Part shown: piece by piece, positions 26,640 to 37,236 of the stretch | How the letters are laid out: each line of letters opens with the position of its first letter | Numbering within the stretch: position 1 is the stretch's first letter | From: Adineta vaga | Taxonomy: Eukaryota > Rotifera | Direction of reading: 5' to 3' | Length of the DNA: 64,000 bases | Assembly: GCA_021613535.1 (NCBI GenBank) | Contig: CP075493.1 | Span: 3,038,001-3,102,000, forward strand | The notes under the pieces: generated by a model | Told to the model about the DNA's origin: nothing | Seen by the model: the letters and a program-made list of their open reading frames with translations, nothing else | The model's database searches: none | Made by a program: the position numbers and the translations under genes

Positions 26640-29600
26640 GAGTTAAGAACTAAAATCAATCGAAAAGATATTTAGAAGAAAAAAAGTGAAGAAATCTTTA
26701 TCTATCGTACACCGTTATTTATTATTTATTTATTCAAAGAAATATTCGATTCATATGTAGATCACTATCTATTCAATCATCTGACAATTCTCGTTCTTTC
26801 TATTGCTTGCATACAAGAATCTCGAAAGAAGAAGAAAGATTCATTTTTTGTCGGGAAATAACGAAGAATCTGTCTCTCTTACTCTCCTTCCTCATTTTAT
26901 TATTTATCAATAAAATTCTAAGTGCTTTCTTCATCGAAATAATGTAAACAAGAACATAAGAGAGAAAATTATTTGCATATTCTATCTTATTAATAATCTT
27001 TAGAAGAAGATGTGCATTTTAATAGTTACGTATATCAATAAATCTACTAAGGTTGATTATTATGTGAAAAAAAACAACAAGAAGGAAACAATTGAATACA
27101 TACGATGACGAGAAGTAAAATGGAATAACTGATGAAATTAATGTGTAGCATATGATTAAATATTTAGTAATGATGAAACGATATTATTAAAGTTGACTAC
27201 ATAACTTTCCAAATGTAATTATAGATCACTTATTTCTTTTTTCTCTCTCCTACTATGACGTACAGGAAGAAAATAACAACGCAAAAAAGAATTTTCTTGA
27301 AAAATTTCCTAGAAATAATTATATCTATTCTACTTAAATAAACACAACGACTGTTTACATGGTCATGTTTTCTTCTTAACCTAACAGTCGATTACATTCT
27401 CAGTTCATCGAGTTTTATCTCTATATCATAACATGTCTTAAACTAATATAAATTGTTCCGGTTAATCATTTTTTACCAGGGCATATAGAATGAATGATAA
27501 AGAACTACATCTCAAGCATCTATATTAAACTGGTAATGGGGAAAAGAGTTTTTTCACCATTGTCCTCTTGCCTGGAGTGCTTTCTTATAACTATGAAATT
27601 ACGGATTTAATCATGTCGCAAAGAATAATCTCTGATTAAGAACTTAAGACATATAATATATATATGTATGTAAACATCGTTTCTCAGATAATTAATGAAG
27701 AGTAAAATTTTAAAGAGCAAATATAGTTTCTAGAATTTACTCTTGACTTGATTTAATACCATTGACGTATTCAAAATGCACTGAGAATGAAGAAAAAGAA
27801 CTATTTAGAATCTTTTATTCTAGTTTAGTATTCATTAATGACATTTAATACGTATGTAAACATATTTTCTCATGAGACATGCTAAACACACTTCTATCAT
27901 TTGAAAAAGAAGAAAGGTTCAATGTGCAGAGACTAATTGTAAGAATATATTGAGAGAAGTCTAGCAGATGTTCGTACCATCTGAAGTAAATGACATATCG
28001 AAAAAGAGAACTATTTTTCATGAACACATACACATTTTCTTCTTATGATCTTGAATTCACGCAATATCAATTACTGAATAAGGCGTAATTAGATAGATAT
28101 TATTTCATACGAGAAATTAAATCATTTCTAATAGAATTTCATTTAGAAAAACAAAAGGTGCGATCCATCTGATTGAAATAGTGACGAACGATATCAAGGT
28201 TTAGTCTCATTATGACATGAAAACATCTAAGAACATGAACGAGAATAAGAAAAATAGAACTTGACAGCACTAGAAAAAAAAGATAAAGAAATGAAAACAA
28301 TAAACATAGTCATGATATGGTTGTGATATTCACCAACTGACCTAAATAATAGTAGATTCTATATAATATGAAAAGAAATGCCTATAAATACAGTAAAAAT
28401 ACGTTTAGTTGATTACATACGCATTTATTTTTTACACTTAATGAATATGATTTTTGTATTCTAAAACAAAAAGAGCACGTCTATTTGAAAGCTCGAATTC
28501 CTTTTGAATTCCGTTTCTAAATATAGTCAAAAATAAATTAATGATTTTCACATACGATACGATAGTGAGGTCTGGAATTATTAACTTACACAAACGAGAA
28601 TTCTTATTTTAGATTTATTCAACAATTAGAAGAATTAGTTTTTGCTCTCGATAAAATTCAAATCTTTATAGATGATTATTTACATAAAATAGAAAGATTA
28701 ATATATTATTTATTTACTATAGCAGAATAGTTGTGTGCAATGTACTAAATGACAGGTGAAACAAAGAAAGAAATCTATTATTTGTCAGACACTGAAAGGA
28801 TCAAACATTTCCCAGTGCATACGAACAGGAATGAAGCAGGTATTGTGTGTAAATACTGAAATTGAATAAGAAAATGTATCTAATTTCAACTGAAAAACAT
28901 TCAATACGATAATCATTTATTGAAAAGGAGTGAACAATCTATATCGTGTTTTTTCTTTTGGAATTAGTAATAATATAAAGAACTTACGTAATAAATCCAT
29001 TGTTCAAATATCAAGAGAACTTTTATTGATATTTCTTTTTCTCTAAATAAAAAGAGATTAAGCAGATGTTTTCTAGTTAAAGAATTTCTATTCAGTAATC
29101 ATTGCCTAGGGCATAAAATGCAGTTCTTAGCTAAACGATCGAGTCTACTTTTATCGTTTCTATTTTTGTATGTATCTCGTGTCAGAAAGTTTTCAAAAAC
29201 TTATGCTTATGATTTTCCGATGGCAAAGTTCTCAAATAACTTGGATTTTCCAGCAAAACTTAAGTAAAAGGAATAAGAGATCCTTCGAAAGTGTATATTA
29301 CACTCGCATGTGAACTAAATTTCAAATTAAATGAGTTGTTTCCTTCTTCCGACTTATTATAATCTTATCCCTCGATTGGATCGCAATTCATCCGCATACT
29401 CGGATATCAGTATGGCATTTCTCTTAAAAAATATTTATTTAATCATGATTTAGTGTGAATACACTGTGTATGCGCCATCTTGATGTATGAATACATCTAT
29501 TTCCTTCGACAAAATATAAATTCTATGATCTTTTGTTTCAACATAGAATTCATTAACGCTATGTTATAAAATTTGCAACAATTTATTTAAATTAACTTGA

Positions 29601-30674
29601 ATCAGACTCAAATTAACTTCATATGAAATCTATATCATCTTTTGAAAATGTAAATATTGCAGAACTATTGTTTTTATATTCATACTATTGAAAATTTCGT
29701 CGAGTGAACAACAGCAAATTCCTTCCATACCATAAACTACTGTTTTTGTTGACTTTCTTCTTGTTTTACTTCGACAAAGATGTTAGATTTTTTTAATATA
29801 ATTACTTCGATGTTCTACTATAGAATCATATATAATGTGTTTGCTGAGTTACTAAAAAACTACCTTCACACTAGATCGGTTTACACAATCTTTCTCTCGT
29901 TTATTAGTGAATAGATTGTGTATCTATATGATATAAAAGAAACATTCTAAATCCTAGAAATTCCATGAATATAAAACAGCTATGAAAAGAATTAAGACAA
30001 TCAAAATATAGATTGTTTATTAAGCCATTCAGTTTCACATAGTAAAATAAATATTCGATAAATCGAATACTTTTATTGTACCCATTGTTTGATCAAATCA
30101 ATTAGTATTACTATGTAATAAATATCCACAGCATTCGAAAGATAAACTATTAGAATGAAAGGACTTGGTTCATAATCTTCACGTCGATTATTTTGTGATG
30201 TTAAAGAATAATAATTTTTTACAACCTATTCCTGAACAATGAATTTCTAAGTGTCGAAGTGGTTCTGAATAGTTATATAATGGATTAAATAAATCAGAAT
30301 ATGCATGTGATCTGTTATAATATAAATAAAGACGAGTGAAATTGCGAAAACTTTTCCAGCAATTACGAATATTTATTACCTGGTATTATGTTTAGATCTA
30401 TTTTAGATTTCAGGAAATATGATAACATAAGAAGATTAAATTTTATATTGAAATTTAGATGTAGAGCATATTATCTTTCTAATCTTGTCATCCATTAGAG
30501 AATGGTATAGTTTGTAAAAGATTTATTTTGACCGATCATTACATGAAATACCTCGATGTAATTTCATCAATCTATCAACTATCGTCATGTGAATGACGTT
30601 TTGGTCTATGTAAACAGAAGAAAAGAAATATTTCGTCAGTTTAGTAATGTTCTTGAGTAATAACTTACTTTTAT
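26640..30674. other. 4 kb gene-free stretch
   Basis: The longest stretch without a recognisable gene here, between the divergent GPCR and esterase genes. It is uniformly AT-rich, with only short random ORFs (for example 27845-28033). An imperfect inverted repeat sits at about 27534-27570 (GGTAATGGGGAAAA against TTTTTTCACCATTGTCC). I see no transposon ends, tRNA or conserved exon. Confidence 0.5.
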
Positions 30675-30710
30675 ATGTTTCTGTGTGTCCGATTGTTAAA
30701 TTTTATATTT

Positions 30711-31667
30711 ATGGACGAAAATAATAAATTCATTCATTCGTTCTTAATTTACAGACAAATGACTAATAATTCTGGATGGACTGATTATTTTACACCGATT
30801 CATTTCCAGTTTAGTAAGGATGTTCGAATTCGTGATAAATCACGTGATGGTCTCGATGAAGATGAAATATTAGCACGAGCTCAATGGGCCTGGAATATTG
30901 GACAAAATCAAAAACGATATAAAAGTGAATATGGTTTGACATATGAAGTTTCTGTATCCTCATTAATCAATCGTCATTTCATCGTACATGAACCTGATCA
31001 AATACGACAGACATCTGATAAAGTACCATTGTTAATCATATTTCATGGATTGAATTCATCAGCATGGTTTATGGCACTTGTTCGAACGAAATGGATTGAA
31101 AAAGCGAGTAGAAATAAGTTTTTCATTGTTTTCGGTCAAAGTCAAGGTAAGCAATATCGAAAAGGACCTAAATATAATCGACATGGTATACTCCAATTCG
31201 GTGATGATCTTTCTTGGGAAATACAAGAACCGAAAGATGATTTTATCTATTTTGATTTTATTCTTCACTATATGAAAGAACATTATGAAGATCAATTGAA
31301 TCTATCACGTATCTACTATGTCGGTTATTCTAATGGTGGTCTATTCAGTTCGAATATTGCTATTCATTATGGTGGACATGTTCTAACTGCAATTTGTAAT
31401 CATTGTGGAGGTTACGGAGGTTTAGGATATAAGGATGAAGAATTACTCAACCCAAATATGATTAAAAAACCATTGCCTATCTATATCTTAACTGGTACGA
31501 TGGATAATTATTTACCAAGTTGTGAAAAAGCTAGAAAATATTTTGAAAATGTTGGATGTGATGTAAAAATGGAAATTATGAATGGTAGAGGGCATAATTA
31601 TTATGTTGATAAAGAAACAGATATCTGGCATTTTTTCAGTTCATATCAAAATATTGATAGATTGTAA
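30711..31667 (+). CDS. Alpha/beta-hydrolase, feruloyl-esterase / PHB-depolymerase (LpqC)-like
   Basis: Alpha/beta-hydrolase of the secreted-esterase type known mainly from bacteria and fungi. Visible elements: VPLLIIFHGLNSSAWFM (oxyanion-hole strand), IVFGQSQGKQ, nucleophile elbow VGYSNGGLFSS, acid ILTGTMDNYLP, and histidine MNGRGHNYY. The start is uncertain. ATG 30711 (MDENNKFIHSF) is in frame, but TTCTTAATTTACAG at 30741-30754 looks like a splice acceptor 4 nt before ATG 30759, which would give 302 residues and leave the earlier part as untranslated leader. No signal peptide is visible with either start. The coding part is intronless. A horizontal origin is plausible but not shown here. The substrate is unknown. 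Confidence 0.8.
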   Translation: MDENNKFIHSFLIYRQMTNNSGWTDYFTPIHFQFSKDVRIRDKSRDGLDEDEILARAQWAWNIGQNQKRYKSEYGLTYEVSVSSLINRHFIVHEPDQIRQTSDKVPLLIIFHGLNSSAWFMALVRTKWIEKASRNKFFIVFGQSQGKQYRKGPKYNRHGILQFGDDLSWEIQEPKDDFIYFDFILHYMKEHYEDQLNLSRIYYVGYSNGGLFSSNIAIHYGGHVLTAICNHCGGYGGLGYKDEELLNPNMIKKPLPIYILTGTMDNYLPSCEKARKYFENVGCDVKMEIMNGRGHNYYVDKETDIWHFFSSYQNIDRL

Positions 31668-31847
31668 TGATCTTCCATTTGAATATTTTAATTCAATTGA
31701 ATAAATGAACCTTGATATAATAAACTTCTTACTTTTTTCATTCGTTTACTTGATATATCTTGAATAAGAACAAACTACATTTTGTTTATGATATTCTTAT
31801 CAGTGATTCATTAGTTATCTAAGCATTACAATAGAATAGAAGTAACT

Positions 31848-32462
31848 ATGAAGTGGAAATTTCATCTAAATGTCTTATTATATATCGTTGGTTCATGTCT
31901 TTTCATTATTGGCTCAATTCTATTTCATCCTCATTTTTCAACGAATAGTTCATTGTACGAAACTGGTGTGATGACATTCCTTATCGGTTCAATTTTATTT
32001 GGCCTTGCATCACTACAACAATTACTCACCAATTTTCAGAATCTTTGTTCATCTGAGAACGTATTAACAAATGAAACACGACTGCCCGATATGGATTTAG
32101 CAGTGTCATTGTGTCGAAATACGATTGGAATTATCAGTGGATGCTTATTTATAATTGGTTCGATTGCATTTTGGCCTAGTTTTGGTCATGGTGGAGCACT
32201 TGTAGGCAATTGGCTTTATCGTTGTGGTGCAAGTTTAGGTGTAATAAATTCTTTATGGTATTTAATTCGAGAACAAATGAAATCATTCAAATATACTCTA
32301 TCAAAATTGATGATCGTATTATCATTATTCGGATCAGTTGGATTTTTAATTGGTGGTGGATATTTTCTTTATGGTGGAAAATACGATAGTGAAGGAAGTT
32401 TTGCTTGGTTAGCAGGATCGATTTCTTTCCTATTTTCATCACTCATTATTTATAAAATCTAG
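31848..32462 (+). CDS. Six-TM protein with three YrhK-like membrane hairpins
   Basis: Single-exon 204-residue protein. I see three repeats of a two-helix hairpin. The first has LYIVGSCLFIIGSILFHPHF then MTFLIGSILFGLASLQQLL. The second has IGIISGCLFIIGSIAFWPSF then a helix ending SLWYLI. The third has VLSLFGSVGFLIGGGYFLY then WLAGSISFLFSSLIIY. The pattern G-S-x-L-F-x-x-G-S-I-x-F-x-P is that of YrhK-like domains, which are mostly bacterial. The function of YrhK proteins is not known. No intron and no signal peptide apart from TM1. It lies 180 bp after the esterase on the same strand. Confidence 0.7.
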   Translation: MKWKFHLNVLLYIVGSCLFIIGSILFHPHFSTNSSLYETGVMTFLIGSILFGLASLQQLLTNFQNLCSSENVLTNETRLPDMDLAVSLCRNTIGIISGCLFIIGSIAFWPSFGHGGALVGNWLYRCGASLGVINSLWYLIREQMKSFKYTLSKLMIVLSLFGSVGFLIGGGYFLYGGKYDSEGSFAWLAGSISFLFSSLIIYKI

Positions 32463-33327
32463 AATTTGATTCAATTCTATATCCTCGTTTATTTTTCAAA
32501 TAAGAAGTTAATTTGAAAGAAACTCCATTGCGAATAATGAACATCGACCTATTGACTTTTTTTTTTCGCCGATCATAGTTGTCAACATTTCTCGTTTATA
32601 GTCCGTCTTGAATATTGACATTGTCTAATATGTCAAAAGAAACTTAATCTAATAACAAAGCAAATGTATGTTATTTAACCTATTTTTTATATCACATTGA
32701 AAAAGCATTCGACACTATAATCAAATTTTCCCTATCTCAGAGAAAATATCGAATCATTAGTGTGCCTGTCATATAATGAGTAATGACATATTAACCTTAT
32801 AATAGCGCATCTAATTTTGTTTTTCCTTCCATTCATTTTCTTCATCCTTTGTAAATATCGATGACATCAATATTGTTTGCATTTGTAATATGCATGTCCT
32901 GTACGAAGTTGGTGGGTGGTAAAAAAACAACATCATAATAAGCTTGAAAATAAAACGAACAAATGTAAGAGTAAGAACGAAAGAAACAAATATTTTTTAC
33001 ATATTCATCATTAAGAAGAAAAAAACGTAATCCAAAATAAACCTGTTGTTGTTTTTTCTTTCTTATAATTTGAGATAGAGAAACCAAAATCTTAAGGTAA
33101 GATAAATATTGAATATGTTCATATTATAAGACGAACAAACTTTAATTTCTTATTAAAATTCATTAGGAAAATATGAATAATGAATCGAATTGTTTTTATT
33201 GATAAATTTCATGAATATATATTTACATAAGCATTGCAATTAGTCAATATTTAATATGTGCATATATATTCGACAGAATAAAATATATGCAATAGACTTC
33301 AGTTGATTTTAGTTTCTTTTTGTCTAG
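32463..33327. other. Spacer upstream of EF-hand gene
   Basis: About 865 AT-rich bases with no credible coding sequence. Its right end, TTTCTTTTTGTCTAG, abuts the ATG at 33328 and looks like a splice acceptor. Confidence 0.5.
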
Positions 33328-33963
33328 ATGAAAAATTTCTTTCGTTCACGACTTCCGCCATCATTAGATGCAGCTCAATTGGATAAATTAAGTCGAGAAT
33401 GTCATCTACCTAAAGAAGATGTTGAAGAATGGTACGAACGTTTTAATCATTGTTATCCTCGTGGTCTTTCTTATAAGGAATTTATTGTTTATTTACAACA
33501 AATTCAAACAACACAAAATCTTCCTGACAAACGTCTGGGTAAATCGATGATCAAACGACTTTTTCGTCTCTTAGATTTAAATCAAGATAAACAATTAGAT
33601 TTCGAAGAATTCTTTATTTTTAATATTCTAATTAATCAAGGTTTAGCTGAAGATAAATTGAAATTAATTCTAAATTTATATGATAAAAAGAAAGAAAAAT
33701 ATTTAACAAAACAACAATTAGAAAATGTTCTTATTGATATGTTTGATTTATTAAATATTCCCAAGCCAACCAATGGTTTAACACAAACAATTGAAACAAT
33801 TTTAACACGTGCAAATTTTAATAGACAAAATGCAAAAATAAGTTGGCATGCATTTAGTTCACATGTTCTCAATGATTCATCATTATTCAATCTTTTAATT
33901 TCGAACAATCCGATTACCGATGATTTCAATGATAATTTCAGTTATATAGTAACACGATTTTAA
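33328..33963 (+). CDS. Neuronal calcium sensor-like EF-hand protein
   Basis: Single-exon 211-residue protein with the frequenin/KChIP layout: a basic N-terminus (MKNFFRSRLPPSL), a degenerate first EF-hand (ECHLPKEDVEEWYERFNHCYPRG), one canonical EF-hand (LLDLNQDKQLDFEEFFIFNIL), a degenerate third (LYDKKKEKYLTKQQL) and a fourth region without acidic ligands. In known sensors the loops are DxDxDG-like; here only DLNQDKQLDFEE should bind calcium. There is no N-terminal glycine at position 2, so classical myristoylation is not expected. The start is fixed by the acceptor-like TTGTCTAG that touches it. Function beyond calcium sensing is not assignable. Confidence 0.7.
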   Translation: MKNFFRSRLPPSLDAAQLDKLSRECHLPKEDVEEWYERFNHCYPRGLSYKEFIVYLQQIQTTQNLPDKRLGKSMIKRLFRLLDLNQDKQLDFEEFFIFNILINQGLAEDKLKLILNLYDKKKEKYLTKQQLENVLIDMFDLLNIPKPTNGLTQTIETILTRANFNRQNAKISWHAFSSHVLNDSSLFNLLISNNPITDDFNDNFSYIVTRF

Positions 33964-34284
33964 TACGACTTCTTTTTCTTTTTCTTTTTATAAAACTGAT
34001 CTCGGTGAATCTCATTTGATTTTCTTTATCTCAAGTGATAATAAAATAAAAAAAATCTGTATAGACACACAAAAAAGAGAAGTCAATTTAATCATGACCT
34101 TACGTATTTCAGCTTGGAGAAGAGAAAACGTATCGTAGTCCTTGCTTACAATCATGCTTTTTCTTGTTCTTCGATAGAAAAAATTCAAAAGAAAACACGC
34201 ATATGTGAATTGATGCATATCAGTATACTTGGATTATATTTATATACTTTGTACATATTTCCTTCACTAATCAATAAAGTCTAG
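33964..34284. other. Spacer with acceptor-like end
   Basis: About 320 bases. They end in AATCAATAAAGTCTAG, joined directly to ATG 34285: a polyadenylation-like AATAAA (34272-34277) is followed at once by a splice-acceptor-like CTAG. This is the arrangement expected if the next gene is trans-spliced. Confidence 0.45.
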
Positions 34285-35035
34285 ATGGCTGCGTCGTCGT
34301 CCGTAAGAAAACTGATTGATACTGCACATATTATTGAATCAGTAGGTCCACATTTGCATTCAATTATATGGCTTCATGGTTTTGGTGATAGTTCAGATGG
34401 TTGTAAAGATTTATTTGCACAGATTCAACCGCCAAATACAAGAATTATTTTACCAAATGCACCAAAACGTTGGCATACAATTCAAGGTCAACAACATTTC
34501 ATACAAAGTTGGTATGGAGAAGAAGCAGCAGCCGTTGAACAAGGTTTACCCGTCATTGAATCAGTCAATGAATTAATCGACGGAGAAGTTAGTTTAGTTA
34601 AAGATGCATCACATATCATTCTTGGTGGTTTTAGGTATTTTTTTTTCTAGTAAAAAAAATAGCTGATCACGTTAATTCTTTTTCTTTTCTTTTCTCGTTT
34701 GTAGTCAAGGTGCTTGTTTAGCATTAATGACGGCTTTGAGATATTCAAAACAACGATTAGGTGGTGTTATGTGTTGTAGTGGTCAAGTTGCATATCTCGA
34801 TAGGATCCAAGAATTTCTAAGTGAACATGCAAAAACAATGCCGATTCTAGTTTTACATGGTAAAGATGATGATCGAGTTAAATGGAGTGAAACTAAACCT
34901 GGCTATGATTTACTGCGACAGCATGGTCTAAAAGATAATATGCAAGTTGTTGTCGAAGATAGAGCAGGACATACAATTACTCGACGAGGTTTTAATTTAA
35001 TTATTATGTTTATAATAAAACAATTTAAATTATAA
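34285..35035 (+). CDS. LYPLA: Acyl-protein thioesterase / lysophospholipase
   Basis: Removes palmitate from cysteines of cytosolic proteins and can act on lysophospholipids. Two exons (34285-34634 and 34705-35035) give 681 nt, 226 residues, the usual family length. Motifs: HSIIWLHGFGDSSDGC, ILPNAPKRWHTIQGQQ, SWYGEEAA, nucleophile elbow GGFSQGACLALM (the serine codon is split by the intron), GGVMCCSGQVA, acid LHGKDDDRVKW, and histidine EDRAGHTITRRGF. The catalytic Ser, Asp and His are all present. The end (FNLIIMFIIKQFKL) is more hydrophobic and longer than usual. It is followed by the fatty-acid hydroxylase after 121 bp. Confidence 0.93.
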
Positions 35036-35156
35036 AAAAAAAACTTTTTTGCATATTTTCTTTATCTCTGCTTTGTCACAATGACTCATATTTTATTCGA
35101 AATAAATAAAGATAAATGCATATATAGAAATATTGTTATTTCTTGATATAATATTC

Positions 35157-35861
35157 ATGACTGTCTCGAAGATTCCAACACCTCGTGTTGATTCATCATC
35201 CGGTGAAACTTATTATACCGGAGAAGATGCAATGAATTTAACTCCTGAACAATATGAAGAATGGGTTTATTCAAATAAAACTTCCCATGTCAATGAAGTT
35301 CGTTTATATGAACAAAAATTTTGGAATATTTTATTAACAAAATCTCCACCATTTATACCATTATTATTCTGGCCATTTGTAATTTATTATTTAATAACAC
35401 CAATAACATGGAATATATTCATCTCGATATGTTTTGGTTTTCTTCTATGGTTTCCACTTGAATATTTATTTCATCGTTTTCTTTTTCATTTACCCGTTAC
35501 TGGAATTCGTTCACAAAAATTTCATTTCTTTCTACATGGAATTCATCATGTTGCTCCAACAGATCTTTGGCATGTCTTTTCACCAATTCATGAACTAGGC
35601 GCACAAGCATTACTTGTTTGGATTGTCTTCAAAATTCTTCATATACCTAATCCAAATGCATTACTATCAGGTCTATTGATTAATTATATTCGTTATGATT
35701 CAATACATTATTTAATTCATGCATATACACCAGAAAAAATTGCCAAAATTCCTTACTTTGGAAATTATTTGAAAAAATGTTCTATTCATCATCGTCAACA
35801 TCATTTCTCTAATCCAAGAAAACACTTTACAATCAGTTTTATTGTTCCTTTTTTCGATTAA
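35157..35861 (+). CDS. Fatty acid 2-hydroxylase-like membrane di-iron enzyme (no cytochrome b5 domain)
   Basis: Single-exon 234-residue protein of the fatty-acid hydroxylase superfamily. Two membrane blocks (FIPLLFWPFVIYYLIT, FISICFGFLLWFPLEYLF) carry the histidine cluster: EYLFHRFLFH, FHFFLHGIHHVAPTD, DSIHYLIHAYTP, and CSIHHRQHHFSNPRKHF. This order matches FA2H/Scs7, which 2-hydroxylates the fatty acid of sphingolipids in the ER. The N-terminal cytochrome b5 domain of classical FA2H is absent, so electrons must come from a separate b5. The protein ends at FTISFIVPFFD, just where the family has the SPLWD motif, so it is slightly short. AATAAATAAA lies upstream at 35100. Confidence 0.85.
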   Translation: MTVSKIPTPRVDSSSGETYYTGEDAMNLTPEQYEEWVYSNKTSHVNEVRLYEQKFWNILLTKSPPFIPLLFWPFVIYYLITPITWNIFISICFGFLLWFPLEYLFHRFLFHLPVTGIRSQKFHFFLHGIHHVAPTDLWHVFSPIHELGAQALLVWIVFKILHIPNPNALLSGLLINYIRYDSIHYLIHAYTPEKIAKIPYFGNYLKKCSIHHRQHHFSNPRKHFTISFIVPFFD

Positions 35862-37236
35862 ATCGACGTAGGTAATCAATCAATAATATAAAATCATCGA
35901 ATATTTTTCACTCTGACATTTCTCTATGAAATTACGTTTTCTTGATCCACTCTATATATTCTACTGTGATGAAAAGGTAAACAGATGATTGTTTGACTTC
36001 AAAAGTTGTCAACATTATTTAGAAACTCGGCTCGAACCTGATACAATATGTGTGACAGAAGACTTTCCTAGAACAGAAAAATAGAACTAATTGATGATGC
36101 ATCATATATTATTAAAACAAAAAGATCCCAATGATAATGTTGGATATGTGATTAGTAGAAGTGCAGAATATTCCTTATGTACCGTCGCGCGGGAAGGAAG
36201 ATTTTTGTAGGAAGTAGTAGAAGAGAAAATCTTGTTCTTTTTAAGATTGTGACTTTTCTTGTTGTATACTCTAGTTTTCATTTTGCTAAGAAAATAAGCA
36301 ATCCAATCATTGGTTTCCTCTCTCTCTCTCTCATGTATACGTACACATATATCATTTCGTTTCATGCTCTTTTTTTTATCTCTTTCTTATTTTCTTTTCA
36401 TTGCCTTATTGTTAGCTGCGTTGGATAAGACTGGACTGAAATTTATGCACAAAACTGACAAAAAAAGAGAAGAAAAATACATTGTTTTGATTTTTTTACA
36501 TGTAACGAATAGTAAAAATCCCTATCTCTATAGATTTTCAATGAAAGTCTTTCATTGTCATATTTCACCAGATTCGGCTGTTTTGAAGCGTTTGAGAAAA
36601 GGAGAAGTAGAAAGAATTTCTAATTCCTACCAGTAGTGAAGATAGAATAACTTGAGGAAATTTTCGCGGGTAGAAGGAGGAGAATTCTTGATTTTTCTGA
36701 AATATTCTGCACCTCTAGTGATTAGTCTACGCAGATCTAATTCAATTATAAAAATTGAAAATATAATGTTTTCTTTTGTTGGTATATCATCTAGAATATT
36801 ATTTCATTCAATATCAAAACGAAAGTTTATTTACTTTCATTTGATTTCTTATCGAACTTTTCACTCTTCTGTCAACTATGACGAATAGTCATTCATTTTC
36901 GTCTAACGAACCACACCTCTTCTATTTTCATATCGTCCTTATTCGATATTATCTTGAATTCTTACAACATATCTTACTGTCAGAACTAAACAAAACGCGA
37001 AAGAAAATTCAAAGAAAAGAAAAACGTTAAGTATGGACGCATATACATAAGAAGAATAGAAGGTAGATAAGGACGATTAAGAATCTAAGATGTTTTTATT
37101 TACACACTCTGATACAAATAATGCAGTAGTCATTTTCATTCACGCACTTAGAAAACAGTCGCAGTATGTAGAAATGATAAACTAACGCTATTCATTTTTC
37201 TCTTCATAGATTCATAAAAGAAGAAAACTTTGAACA
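35862..37236. other. Intergenic, no gene recognised
   Basis: About 1.4 kb upstream of tyrosine aminotransferase. It has a short CT run (36320-36333) and several random ORFs on both strands without recognisable domains. Its last part (TTTTTCTCTTCATAG, ending at 37209) looks like a splice acceptor in the leader of the next gene. Confidence 0.5.

Noticed and set aside
27534-27570. Imperfect inverted repeat that could be a microRNA-like hairpin
   Set aside because: Short stem with mismatches and a T-rich loop; similar hairpins occur by chance in AT-rich DNA and no arm is recognised.
36102-36888. Several overlapping ORFs of 78-108 codons
   Set aside because: They overlap in different frames and strands with no conserved motif; random open frames in AT-rich DNA.
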